A stretch of DNA of 64,000 nucleotides. Origin: Paraniabella ginsengisoli. GTDB lineage: Bacteria > Bacteroidota > Bacteroidia > Chitinophagales > Chitinophagaceae. The translations under genes and the position numbers were made by a program. Location of the stretch: assembly GCF_022513635.1 (NCBI RefSeq), contig NZ_JAKWBL010000001.1:310001-374000 (forward strand), in the 5' to 3' direction. The notes beneath the pieces were generated by a model. It made no database searches. It was not told where the DNA came from and was given only the letters and a program-made list of their open reading frames with translations. Of this stretch, positions 10,815 to 20,158 are shown piece after piece. Position 1 is the first letter of the stretch, and every line of letters begins with the position of its first letter.

Positions 10815-12212
10815 ATGGAATACAGAATTGAAAAGGACACGATGGGCGAGGTGAACGTACCTGCCAATGCTTTTTATGGTGCGCAAACGCAGCGCTCGAT
10901 TGAAAATTTTAAGATAGCGCAGGATATTAATAGAATGCCAAAAGAAATTATTCGGGCGTTTGCTTACCTGAAAAAAGCGGCGGCAATTACGAATCAAAAA
11001 GCGAAAGTGCTGGCCAAAAATAAAAGTGTGTTGATTGGCAAAGTTTGTGATGAAATATTGGATGGTAAATTGGATAATGAATTTCCATTGGTGGTGTGGC
11101 AAACGGGAAGCGGCACGCAAAGCAACATGAACGTGAATGAAGTAGTGGCGTATCGCGGACATGTATTGAATGGCGGAAAGTTGACAGACAAGGAAAAATT
11201 TTTACATCCAAACGATGATGTGAATAAAAGCCAGAGCAGCAACGATACTTTTCCAACGGCGATGCATATTGCGGCTTATAAAATATTAGTGGAAGTAACG
11301 ATTCCGGGCATTGAAAAACTGCGCGATACGTTGAAGAAGAAAAGCAAGCAGTACATGAAAGTGGTGAAAATAGGACGTACGCACTTTATGGATGCCACGC
11401 CGCTTACATTGGGGCAGGAGTTGAGCGGATATGTATCACAACTGGATCATGGATTGAAAGCGATTAAAAACACATTACCCCATTTGAGCGAGCTGGCTTT
11501 GGGCGGAACGGCTGTTGGTACTGGGATTAACACGCCCGATGGATATGATAAGAATGTGGCAGCCGAAATTGCGCGTCTTACCAAACTGCCTTTTAAAACA
11601 GCAGAAAATAAGTTTGAAGCATTGGCAGCGCACGATGCCATTGTAGAAGCGCACGGTGCATTGAAAACCGTGGCGGTTAGTTTGATGAAAATCGCCAATG
11701 ATATTCGTATGCTTTCGAGCGGGCCGCGCAGCGGAATAGGTGAATTATTTATTCCGGATAATGAGCCGGGTTCGTCTATAATGCCGGGAAAAGTGAATCC
11801 AACGCAATGCGAAGCACTAACAATGATTGCGGCGCAAGTAATGGGTAATGATGTGGCGATAAGTGTGGGCGGTGCTAATGGGCATTTTGAACTGAATGTG
11901 TTTAAACCCGTAATGATTTATAATTTTCTGCATAGCGCGCGCCTGATTGGTGATGGCTGTGTTTCTTTTAACGATAAATGCGCTGTGGGACTGGCTCCTA
12001 TTGAAAGTAATATTAAAAAGCATGTTGATAATTCGCTGATGCTGGTAACGGCGTTGAATACAAAAATCGGTTATTACAAAGCGGCAGAAATAGCACAGAA
12101 AGCGCACAAAGAAGGCACAACGTTGAAAGCAATGGCCGTGAAACTGGGATATCTTACTGAGAAAGAATTTGACGAGTGGGTGATTCCGGCTAAGATGGTT
12201 GGGAAAATATAA
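10815..12212 (+). CDS. fumC: class II fumarate hydratase
   Basis: Interconverts fumarate and malate in the TCA cycle, as an iron-independent cytoplasmic tetramer. Start [15 protein letters not shown] was preferred over an in-frame upstream TTG because it matches the family N-terminus. Motifs seen are [16 protein letters not shown], the [11 protein letters not shown] region, [16 protein letters not shown], and the fumarase/lyase signature [15 protein letters not shown] near residue 316. Length, 465 residues, is standard and the gene is intact. It is monocistronic by appearance, with repeat-rich DNA on both sides. FumC rather than aspartase is favoured by overall motif spelling; aspartase is the alternative within this superfamily. 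Confidence 0.96.
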   Translation: MEYRIEKDTMGEVNVPANAFYGAQTQRSIENFKIAQDINRMPKEIIRAFAYLKKAAAITNQKAKVLAKNKSVLIGKVCDEILDGKLDNEFPLVVWQTGSGTQSNMNVNEVVAYRGHVLNGGKLTDKEKFLHPNDDVNKSQSSNDTFPTAMHIAAYKILVEVTIPGIEKLRDTLKKKSKQYMKVVKIGRTHFMDATPLTLGQELSGYVSQLDHGLKAIKNTLPHLSELALGGTAVGTGINTPDGYDKNVAAEIARLTKLPFKTAENKFEALAAHDAIVEAHGALKTVAVSLMKIANDIRMLSSGPRSGIGELFIPDNEPGSSIMPGKVNPTQCEALTMIAAQVMGNDVAISVGGANGHFELNVFKPVMIYNFLHSARLIGDGCVSFNDKCAVGLAPIESNIKKHVDNSLMLVTALNTKIGYYKAAEIAQKAHKEGTTLKAMAVKLGYLTEKEFDEWVIPAKMVGKI

Positions 12213-12218
12213 TTTTAT

Positions 12219-12338
12219 GCCACGAATGCACGAATTGATTGGTTTAAGGCAAAGATTTATGCCACGAATTCACGAATAATCGATTTAAGAAAAGAGTGCA
12301 TGCTGCAAAGGATTAATTCTTATTCGTGAATTCGTGGC
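12219..12338. repeat. cluster of three GCCACGAAT palindromic repeats upstream of the GxxExxY gene
   Basis: Two direct units, GCCACGAATGCACGAAT (12219-12235) and GCCACGAATTCACGAATAA (12261-12279), are followed by an inverted unit TTATTCGTGAATTCGTGGC (12320-12338). The last two are exact reverse complements over 19 nt with a 40-nt spacer, giving a strong hairpin. The cluster ends 24 nt before the next ATG. Confidence 0.9.
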
Positions 12339-12362
12339 TAAATTACTTACATCAAATAATCT

Positions 12363-12740
12363 ATGACTGATTCTGTACTATTTAAAGAAGAGAGCTTTGA
12401 AATTATTGGTGCTTGCATGGAAGTTCACAATAATTTGGGAATCGGCTTTTCAGAAATAGTATATAAAGATGCTTTAGTATATGAATTTACTAAGCGGCTT
12501 ATCCCTTTCGAAAGGGAAAGAGAGTATATAGTTCGCTACAAAGAGATTGTTTTGCCCCACAAATTTTATGCAGACTTTATTGTGTTTGATAAAATTATAC
12601 TTGAAGTAAAATGTTGTTCACAACTTGCCAATGAACACACGGCTCAATGTCTCAATTATCTTAAAGTTTCAAATAATCAATTGGCGCTACTTGTTAATTT
12701 CGGAGAGCTTCGATTGAAAAGCAAACGTGTTGTATTATGA
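12363..12740 (+). CDS. GxxExxY protein, PD-(D/E)XK nuclease-like fold
   Basis: Member of the GxxExxY family (TIGR04256 type), small proteins related to the PDDEXK_3 nuclease superfamily; function is not established. The naming motif is seen in NNLGIGFSEIVYKDAL (residues 21-36), and a candidate nuclease core in YADFIVFDKIILEVKC, with Asp and the E-x-K spacing of PD-(D/E)XK enzymes. Length, 125 residues, is typical. The gene is bracketed by GCCACGAAT repeats, with an inverted pair upstream and units downstream at 12775-12792 and 13004-13020. That context suggests a link between gene and repeats, like RAYT transposases with REP elements, but this is inference. No partner gene is present. Confidence 0.85.
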   Translation: MTDSVLFKEESFEIIGACMEVHNNLGIGFSEIVYKDALVYEFTKRLIPFEREREYIVRYKEIVLPHKFYADFIVFDKIILEVKCCSQLANEHTAQCLNYLKVSNNQLALLVNFGELRLKSKRVVL

Positions 12741-12774
12741 CACAGTAAGCCCGAAAATTTTTTAAGAGAGGTTT

Positions 12775-13020
12775 GCCACGAATGCACAAATAATATGATA
12801 TTGATTTTTATTTTAGACCAAATATTCATCGTATAATGCTGATACTACAGTTGTTTAGGCCAATGAGATTGGTCTATAACAAATGCGCAATTGGTATAAG
12901 AATGAATCTTCGTTGGATAAATATTAATTCAGCTAACCCAGTCGGTGTTCTTTTGTTTGTTGTACAGAAGATGAAGAAGTTTGCTACGAATAAATTGGTT
13001 TTTATTCGTGCATTCGTGGC
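12775..13020. repeat. degenerate GCCACGAAT repeats downstream of the GxxExxY gene
   Basis: A direct unit GCCACGAATGCACAAATA (12775-12792), a degenerate GCTACGAAT (12983-12991) and an inverted ATTCGTGCATTCGTGGC (13004-13020). The region 12741-13026 holds no gene I can support. The last unit ends 6 nt before the corrected trmD stop. Confidence 0.8.
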
Positions 13021-13026
13021 AAAAAA

Positions 13027-13700
13027 TCATTCCAGCAAATCAGGCCTTCTTTCTTTAGTGCGTTGTATCGATTGTTCATAACGCCAGTCTTCTATTTTTT
13101 ATGATTGCCACTCATGAGTACGTCGGGTACTTTATTGCCACGAAAATCTACAGGCCGTGTATAAACAGGCGGCGCTAATAAATTATCCTGAAAGGAATCC
13201 GTTAAAGCGGAGGTTTCATCATTCAAAACGCCAGGCAATAAGCGCCCAATAGCATCAACCAAAACTGCAGCAGCCAATTCTCCACCGCTCAATACATAGT
13301 CGCCTATGGAAATTTCTTTGGTTATATATTGTTGGCGAATGCGTTCATCAATACCTTTATAATGACCACAGATCATTAACAGGTTTCCTTTTAAAGAAAG
13401 GGTATTGGCAATTTGTTGGTTAAGCCTTTCACCATCAGGCGTGAGATAAATAATTTCATCGTAATTCTTTTCTTTTGAAAGTTCTTCAATAGCGTTGGCG
13501 AGCGGTTCGCACATCATTACCATTCCGGCACCGCCGCCATATTGGTAATCGTCAACTTGTCCGTACTCATTCACCGCCCATTTGCGCAAATGATGCACCT
13601 GAACGGTCAGTAATCCTTTGTCCTGCGCACGTTTCATGATGCTATGTTCGAAAGGGCTGGTTAATAATTCGGGAACTACGGTAAGTATATCGATGTGCAT
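13027..13700 (-). CDS. trmD: tRNA (guanine37-N1)-methyltransferase, frameshift near C-terminus
   Basis: Methylates G37 next to the anticodon using SAM, preventing ribosomal frameshifting. Motifs of the SPOUT trefoil-knot enzyme are seen: [37 protein letters not shown] and the SAM-loop [12 protein letters not shown]. As sequenced, the frame ends early at 13092. Adding one base to the T6 run at 13095-13100 extends it through [20 protein letters not shown] to a stop at 13027, giving the usual ~225 residues and the expected C-terminal helix. A TACATTTG promoter box sits 5 nt before the ATG. rimM, rpsP and rplS, often its neighbours elsewhere, are absent. Confidence 0.95.
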
Positions 13701-13705
13701 GATGG

Positions 13706-13713
13706 CAAATGTA
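13706..13713 (-). promoter_or_regulatory. Bacteroidota -7 box immediately before trmD
   Basis: Minus strand reads TACATTTG, then five bases, then ATG. Transcription would start at or within a few bases of the start codon. Confidence 0.65.
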
Positions 13714-13741
13714 CGGTGTAAAAATGTACGATTTGCGATGC

Positions 13742-13861
13742 AATGTCATTAACTTAACGGGGCGTCATGCCGACGTAAGGAGGCATCTCCTATAGTTAGC
13801 ATCTTTTATGAAATAAGGATATCTCTCTGCGGACGAGATGACGGTTTAAGTTAACGACATT
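13742..13861. repeat. 120-bp imperfect palindromic intergenic element
   Basis: The ends AATGTCATTAACTTAA (13742-13757) and TTAAGTTAACGACATT (13846-13861) are reverse complements at 15 of 16 positions. The inside carries CGTCATGCCGACGTAAGGAG and GCGGACGAGATGACG, which also pair at CGTCAT/ATGACG. It lies between trmD and a small ORF and resembles REP-type elements. Confidence 0.75.
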
Positions 13862-13878
13862 AAATTACGATGTACGAA

Positions 13879-14070
13879 TTATGACAGCAGTTGCAGCAAA
13901 TCGTTTATTTGTTTGGCACTAAGGTTTTGAGTTTCCGGTTTATCGTAAATAGATAAAAGATAAACGGTTTTCTTTTTGGGAAGAACAGAAGTTTTTACGT
14001 AAGAAATATCACTCAGCACTGCCATTAATGCTGGTGCTTTATCGTCTGGTATTTCTAACAAAATTTTCAT
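13879..14070 (-). CDS. small hypothetical protein, 63 aa
   Basis: Not recognised. The protein begins MKILLEIPDDKAPALMAVL and ends in SAKQINDLLQLLS, with a predicted beta-alpha start and a lysine-rich middle (VLPKKKTVYLLSIYDKP). It lies 16 nt after the S4-domain gene on the same strand, which suggests co-expression. The opening resembles small antitoxin-like proteins, but no toxin gene is adjacent, so I do not assign that role. Confidence 0.55.
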   Translation of the reverse strand: MKILLEIPDDKAPALMAVLSDISYVKTSVLPKKKTVYLLSIYDKPETQNLSAKQINDLLQLLS

Positions 14071-14086
14071 ATTTCAAAATTACGGT

Positions 14087-14476
14087 TTATTCGCCATCCA
14101 TAAAATCATCCAGGTTCCGGCGTTCTTTTTTGGTCGGTCGGCCAATTTTACTGAGACGCTTGCCGCTGTAAAATGAAGGTGCCTGTATTTTAGTTTTTTC
14201 TAATTCTTCAGGCGGCGTAAGATCAACATAATATTTTATGGCTTCTTCATACTTAACGCGGGTGTGTAGCAAGCCGGTAACTTTTATAACCCATTTTCTT
14301 CCTTCGGCTCTTATGTCGTAAATATCTCCCAGGTGCACATTTTTGCCGGGCTTGGCGCTTTCTTCCTGATACTTCACACGGTTGTCGTTACAAGCATCAG
14401 TTGCCAATCGTCGTGTTTTAAACAAGCGAATCGACCATAAGTATTTGTCAAGACGAAGTTTTTCTTTTTCCATCAT
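14087..14476 (-). CDS. S4-domain RNA-binding protein (HslR/Hsp15-like)
   Basis: RNA-binding protein of the Hsp15 type, which in E. coli binds stalled 50S subunits. The S4 domain spans the first ~60 residues: LRLDKYLWSIRLFKTRRLA, then VKYQEESAKPGKNVHLGDIY. The C-terminal tail is basic (GKRLSKIGRPTKKERRNLDD). Length, 129 residues, matches the family. Two adjacent Met codons are possible starts and the choice changes one residue. A 63-aa ORF follows 16 nt downstream. Upstream lies an inverted pair of GCCACGAAT-type repeats rather than an obvious promoter. Confidence 0.88.
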   Translation of the reverse strand: MMEKEKLRLDKYLWSIRLFKTRRLATDACNDNRVKYQEESAKPGKNVHLGDIYDIRAEGRKWVIKVTGLLHTRVKYEEAIKYYVDLTPPEELEKTKIQAPSFYSGKRLSKIGRPTKKERRNLDDFMDGE

Positions 14477-14502
14477 AGCAAATATTGCAATTTTTTTAGT
14501 TA

Positions 14503-14556
14503 GCCACGAATACTCGAATGAATTTTGTTCAACTCCATTATTCGCGTATTCGTGGC
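14503..14556. repeat. GCCACGAAT-family inverted pair
   Basis: GCCACGAATACTCGAAT (14503-14519) faces ATTCGCGTATTCGTGGC (14540-14556) across a 20-nt spacer. It is the same family as the units around 12.2-13.0 kb and occupies the gap between the M20 peptidase and the S4 gene. Confidence 0.85.
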
Positions 14557-14562
14557 ATCGCG

Positions 14563-15926
14563 CTACTCTGCAAAAAACTTATGGAAATAAGGATGGTTTC
14601 TATCCCTTTATAATAGTTCTCAATATTATACTTTTCATTGGGGCTGTGTAACCCATCATTATCTAGGCCAAATCCCATAAAGATAATTTTGGTACCCAAT
14701 TCACTTTCCAATGTATGGCAGATCGGAATGCTGCCTCCACCTTTTACCGGAATAGGAGTTTTGCCAAAAGTAGTTTCCAGAGCTTTACTGGCTGCCTGGT
14801 ATCCTTTACTGTCAATAGGCGTTCCGTAAGGCTCGCCTCCATGATGTTCAAAAGCATTTATAGTAACGCCGGACGGAGCTATTTTTTTAAAATGATTTAA
14901 CAGCAGTTCAGTTATTTTTTCACTTGTTTGATTGGGAACTAATCTCGCAGAAATTTTCGCTGTTGCTTTTGCCGGTAATACTGTTTTTGCACCTTCGCCT
15001 GTGTAACCGCCCCAAATTCCGTTCAGCTCTAACGTTGGCCTGATGCCGGTTCGCTCGTAAGTGCTGTAACCTTTTTCTCCCCAAAGTTCTTTGATACCAA
15101 TTTCATCTTTGTAACCTGTTTCATCAAATGGTGCTTTATTGATCAATGCCCTTTCGTCGTCTGAAAATGTTTGCACATCATCATAAAATCCTGGAATAGT
15201 AATATGATTGTTTTCATCGTGACAACTGGCAATCATTTTAGATAATACAACAATTGGATTTGCAACTGCGCCGCCATAAGTGCCGCTATGCAAGTCACGC
15301 GCTGATGCGGTAACTTCCACTTCAATATAACTTAAACCGCGAACGCCGGTATCTAACGAAGGATTTTCCATGCTTAACAAAGAACTATCGCTGATCAGTA
15401 TCACATCTGCTTTTAATAACTCTTTATTAGCCGCAACAAATTTGCCCAAATTAGGCGAGCCTACTTCTTCTTCTCCTTCAATAATGAACTTGATATTGGT
15501 TGACATGGTATTGGTTTGTACCATTGTTTCCAACGCTTTTACGTGCATATAAAATTGGCCTTTATCATCAGCACTTCCGCGTGCAAATACCTTTTCATCT
15601 TTTATGGTAGGTTCAAAAGGAGGTGTATGCCAAAGTTCCAAAGGCTCAGCCGGTTGTACATCATAATGGCCATAAACAAGAACAGTTGGCTTTGCAGGAT
15701 CTATTATCTTTTCAGCATACACAACAGGGTGTCCGCCCGTCTCCATTACTTCTGCTTTATCACATCCGCTGGCGAGTAAAGAGGCCTTTACTGCTTCCGC
15801 GCATTTTATCATATCGCCTTTATGTTCGCTTTTAGCACTAACCGATGGTATGCGCAGCAAATCCATCATCTCATTTAAAAAGCGCTCTTTATTTTTTTCC
15901 TGATATTCTTTCCAAACCTGGCTCAT
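14563..15926 (-). CDS. M20 family dipeptidase, frameshift near C-terminus
   Basis: Zinc-dependent peptidase of the ArgE/DapE/CPG2 superfamily, probably cleaving dipeptides. Expected metal ligands are seen: His in YGHYDVQP, Asp in ARGSADDKGQ, the Glu pair in EGEEEVGSPN, Asp in LISDSS and His in DGLHSPNEKYN. The dimerisation domain lies between about residues 200 and 340. As sequenced the frame runs 8 residues into the downstream repeat. One extra G at 14591-14592 gives the typical ending GIETIPYFHKFFAE and a stop at 14563, leaving the repeat fully intergenic. A near-consensus promoter box (TACCTTCG) is upstream. Confidence 0.93.
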
Positions 15927-16150
15927 ATAAATAATATTTATTGTGTGTTACGAAGGTAGCAGATTTCGATAATGTATCCCTATGATGGATGGATAATACT
16001 GCCCAGATATGCTGTGCATCATGATCAAAATCAAAATATTGTATAATTATAAAACATATTTTAAACTTAACGGGCTACCTGTTTTATTCTTAATCTGTTT
16101 ACTTAATTTCGCGACCTAAACTAACTTTCTTATACCTAAACCAAATAAGT

Positions 16151-17178
16151 ATGCAAAGCTGCTCTATTTCTCTTATTCTATTAAGTGTTGTTCTTTTTGG
16201 CTGTTCAAAATCCGGTGACGGGACTGATGGTGCCGATGGGAAAATAAGCCTGATCGATTTTGTAAATGAACCTGCAGGAACTAATTGCTCTGCCGGAGGT
16301 TATAAGGTGTTAACAGGAATTGACCAGAATGGCAATGGAACACTTGATGCAAGTGAGATTCAAAATACTAAATACCTGTGTAATGGTGGCGGCGGAAATG
16401 GCTCCAACGGGAAAAATTCGCTGATATCTTTTGTTACAGAAAATGCTGGAACCAATTGTTCAAAAGGTGGCTATAAAGTAATGTCTGGTTTGGATGCCAA
16501 TGGGAATAATGTTTTAGAAACTACTGAGGTGCAAAGCACAAAATTTATATGCAATGGTGATGAGGGAAAAGTATCGCTGATTTCAGTGGTTGCTGAACCA
16601 GCGGGAGCGAACTGCGCTTCAGGGGGCATAAAATCAATAGTGGGTTAGACAACAATGGGAATAATATTTTAGATAATAATGAAATTCAAAGTTCGAAGTA
16701 TATCTGTAATGCTGCAGGCGGTTCCGGTTCGAATGGCTATAATAGCCTGGTGAGCGTTGCGGTTGAACCTATTGGAGCTAACTGCGCAGGCGGTGGCAAC
16801 CGTATCAATTATGGGATGGATTTAAATAGAAATTCTATTTTAGATAATAATGAGATTACGACTACAACATATATGTGTAATGCGAACCGTGTATATGCAT
16901 CAGTGGTGAGCCAGGCGGGCACTGCCGCTCCAATTGGCATTCCTATAATAAACAATCTGGATGTTACTATTACATGGACGAGAACGGGCCTAGGTGTTTA
17001 TAGAGGCACCATTAGTAAAAGTTTGAATCTACAAAAAACAATCGCTTTAAGTAATAATACCGGTCTTACAGCTACATTGCAAAATGCAACAACTATTCTT
17101 TTAGAAAACAGATGTGCTGTAAATACTTTTTGCGACGGATTTGTAAATGTAACAGTGGGTCTTTTGGTGGTTGACTAA
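16151..17178 (+). CDS. lipoprotein with four DUF7151-type calcium-binding-like repeats, one frameshift
   Basis: Secreted lipoprotein of unknown role. The signal ends in the lipobox LFGCSKSG. Four repeats of roughly 50-57 residues follow, each with an N-C pair (for example AGTNCSAGGYKV), an EF-hand-like loop such as GIDQNGNGTLDASEI, and a closing TKYLCNG. Collagen-like glycine stretches (GGGGNGSNGK) separate some units. A C-terminal beta domain of about 100 residues follows. Frame is lost at a G3 run (16642-16644); a fourth G yields SIVGLDNNGNNILDNNE. Ca2+ binding and a surface or adhesive role are inference. The 15927-16150 gap shows nothing beyond AT-rich sequence. Confidence 0.8.
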
Positions 17179-17206
17179 TTTTGAACATAATAAACCCACT
17201 GGACTG

Positions 17207-18371
17207 TTATATTAAAATCTGGCTTCTAAGATCGCTGACTTTTTCTGCAACTTCTTTGATAACGAGATCAATCTCATTTTCAGTGGTAAACCTGCCTATA
17301 CTAAAGCGTAAGGCTGATCTGGAAAGCGCTTCATCTATACCCATCGCTGCCAAAACATAAGATGGATCTAGGCTTCCGCTGGTACAAGCAGAACCGGATG
17401 ATAAAGCAATTGTTTTATTTAGCGCCGATAATAGCAGGCTGCTGTTCAGTTGTGCAAACGAAATATTTAATACATGCGGTAACCGAAATTGCGGATGGCC
17501 GTTTAAAAAAGTATCAGGTATTTGCAGTAATGCATCTTTTAACGCATCTCTTAAATGCTGTAACTTTTTTTGTTCTTCAGGCATTTCAGTTATACATAAT
17601 TCACAGGCTTTGCCTAGCCCAACAATTCCCGGAACGTTGAGCGTACCGCTTCGTATATTTTGTTCGTGACCGCCGCCTGTAATTTGAGGCGTTATTTTTA
17701 CGCGTGGGTTTCGGCTTCTGATATACAACGCGCCAACACCTTTTGGCCCGTATATTTTGTGTGAACTGAAAGCAAGTAAATCGATTTGTAATTCATTTAC
17801 ATCAGCCGGTATTTTACCAACGGCCTGCGTAGCATCGCAAAAAAATAGCACTTTATGTTCCTTACAAATCGTTCCTATTTCTTTAATAGGCTGAACAACG
17901 CCTGTTTCGTTATTGGCAAACATTACCGATACCAAAACCGTTGAAGGTGTTATTTCTTTTTAAGAGATTCAATATTTATAAGTCCGTCTTTGTTTACATC
18001 CAAATAACTAACCGAAGCTCCTTTTTTTCTAATGCTTTGCAAGTGTCTAAAACGGCTTTGTGTTCGGTTTTTACTGTGATAATATGATTGCCTTTTATAG
18101 CATACATTTCAAAAACGCCACGCAACGCCAGGTTACAGGCTTCGGTTGCTCCCGAAGTAAAAATGATCTCGCGGGGTTGTGCATTGATAAGCTTGGCGAC
18201 ACGCTCACGGGCCTGTTCTACTGCTGCTTCAGCCTGCCAGCCGAAACTGTGTGTACGACTTGCCGTATTACCAAAGTATCTTGTAAAATAAGGTAGCATT
18301 TCGTTTACTACCCGCTCGTCGCATGGCGTGGTGGCGCTATAGTCCATGAAAATTGGAGAGTTTGAAGCCAT
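17207..18371 (-). CDS. cysteine desulfurase (IscS/NifS class V aminotransferase), two frameshifts
   Basis: PLP enzyme that removes sulfur from cysteine for Fe-S cluster and thio-cofactor synthesis. Motifs seen are [13 protein letters not shown] at the start, [13 protein letters not shown], the PLP lysine in [15 protein letters not shown], and the persulfide Cys in [17 protein letters not shown]. Frame is lost at the plus-strand T7 run (18022-18028) and at T5 (17957-17961). Adding one base to each gives [17 protein letters not shown] and [19 protein letters not shown]. Joined length is about 390 residues, normal. Whether it is IscS or SufS-like is not fixed by context; the SACTSG loop favours the IscS/NifS type. 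Confidence 0.92.
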
Positions 18372-18515
18372 GCGATAAAGTTAACTGATAAGTTGAAAGG
18401 TTGCAAGTTTCAGGTTTGTAGCGTTTATGTGGGATGATATATGTTCTGCTGTACAAGCGAGCGTGGCAATACCGATGAGTAATATTCATCTGCCTGGACA
18501 ATAAATTTGGTCTCT

Positions 18516-18532
18516 ATTCGTGCATTCGTGGC
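18516..18532. repeat. single GCCACGAAT-family unit upstream of gltX
   Basis: ATTCGTGCATTCGTGGC, identical to the unit at 13004-13020. It lies 10 nt upstream of the gltX -7 box. Confidence 0.85.
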
Positions 18533-18542
18533 GATACCAATG

Positions 18543-18550
18543 TACATTTG
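18543..18550 (+). promoter_or_regulatory. Bacteroidota -7 box immediately before gltX
   Basis: TACATTTG followed by four bases and ATG. The repeat unit occupies the place where a -33 element would be sought. Confidence 0.6.
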
Positions 18551-18554
18551 CGCC

Positions 18555-20086
18555 ATGAGCGATAAGAAAGTAAGAGTACGTTTTGCGCCTTCTCCTACAG
18601 GAGGGTTGCATTTGGGCGGTGTGAGAACCGTGTTATATAATTATTTGTTTGCTAAAAAACATGGCGGAGATTTTATTTTAAGGATAGAGGATACGGATCA
18701 GACAAGGTTTGTACCCGGAGCAGAGGAATATATTTTTGATTGTTTGAAATGGGCGGGATTAGAGCCTGATGAAAGCGTGCAACATGGAGGTGATTTTGGA
18801 CCCTACCGACAAAGTGAGCGCAAAGAATTGTATAAAAACTATGCGGAGCAATTGGTTGCTGAAGGCCATGCGTATTATGCTTTTGATACGCCCGGGGAGT
18901 TGGAACAAATGCGCCAGCAATATAGAACGGATGAAAATCCGGCTCCACAATATGATAACAAAGTTAGAATGCAAATGCGCAATTCGCTTACGCTTGATGG
19001 CGATACAGTGCATGAGCTGATGCATAGTGACACGCCTTATGTGGTGCGCATCAAAATGCCGGATGAGGAAACGGTGAGTTTTAACGATATGATTCGCGGC
19101 GAAGTGAGCTTTAATACATCGCTGGTTGATGATAAGGTATTGCTTAAAGCTGACGGTATGCCTACTTATCATCTGGCGGTAGTTGTTGACGATCATTTGA
19201 TGGAAATTTCTCATGCTTTTCGGGGTGAAGAATGGTTGCCAAGTGCGCCGGTGCATGTGCTGCTTTGGAAGTATTTGTTTGGTGAAGATAAGATGCCGCA
19301 ATGGGCGCACTTCCCGTTGATACTGGGTCCCAGCGGAAAGCTTAGTAAACGTGATGGCGCTACATACGGATTCCCGGTATTTGCAATGAACTGGACTGAT
19401 CCTAAAACCGGCGATCTTACGGAAGGGTTTAAGGAGATGGGTTTTCTGCCTGAAGCATTCATGAATTTGCTCGCTGTGCTTGGTTGGAACGATGGCACGG
19501 AGCAGGAAATTTTTTCACTGGATGAGATGATTGAGAAATTCTCGATGGATCGCATACATAGTGCGGGCGCTAAATTTGATTATGAAAAGGCTAAGTGGTT
19601 TAACCACGAATGGATAAAGAAGTTGACAGTTGACAGGTTACAATTGTTGGTAAAAGAAGTGCTAAAAAGCAAAGGCATCGAAGTGGCAGATGACGAGTTG
19701 CTTAACAAAGTAATTGATTTAGTAAAAGATCGTTGCACACTATTGACTGATTTTTATGAGCAGGCCGGATATATTTTTTCAAAACGCCTGAAAGCATTGA
19801 TTTATCTGCTATTCAGCCGAAATGGAATGATGCTAAAGCCATGTTCTTCCAGGAGCTGATTCGCAACTATCAATTGTCAACCCTTTGGGAAGCGCAGGAT
19901 CTGGAAAATAATTTTAAAGAAATAGCCGCCGCTAATCAGCTAAAACCAGGAGAAGTAATGCTGCCGCTTCGGATCATGTTAGTGGGAGGGAAATTTGGCC
20001 CGGGCGTTTTTGATATTGCACAGATCATTGGTAAAGAAGAAACGATCAAACGGATTCAGCATACTGTGGGATTGCTTAACTCGTAG
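18555..20086 (+). CDS. gltX: glutamyl-tRNA synthetase, one frameshift
   Basis: Charges tRNA-Glu with glutamate in the cytoplasm. Start MSDKKVRVRFAPSPTG was chosen because it directly precedes the conserved class I region with HIGH-like GGLHLGGVRT. The KMSKS-like loop is KLSKRDGA. Frame is lost at a T6 run (19774-19779); a seventh T gives FFKTPESIDLSAIQPKWNDA and joins the C-terminal anticodon-binding part ending VGLLNS. Joined length is about 511 residues, normal for bacterial GltX. A strong terminator follows. The coding sequence around 19620-19640 holds TTGACAGTTGACAG, a word also found in intergenic repeats of this window. Confidence 0.95.
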
Positions 20087-20117
20087 GGAGTAGGAAAGAA
20101 GCGAGTAGCGATTGGGA

Positions 20118-20153
20118 AAGCCTGGACAAACAAGGCGTTGTCCGGGCTTTTTT
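20118..20153 (+). terminator. intrinsic terminator after gltX
   Basis: Stem AAGCCTGGACAA/TTGTCCGGGCTT (12 bp with one G-T pair), an 8-nt loop, then T6. It lies between convergent genes. Confidence 0.9.
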
Positions 20154-20158
20154 ATAAA

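Noticed and set aside
12836..13081. 81-codon open frame on the plus strand
   Set aside because: It crosses GCCACGAAT repeats and the corrected 3' end of trmD, has no family-like sequence and no promoter. Treated as chance.
13879..14070. Antitoxin half of a toxin-antitoxin pair
   Set aside because: The neighbours are an S4 RNA-binding protein and intergenic repeats; no toxin-like gene is adjacent.
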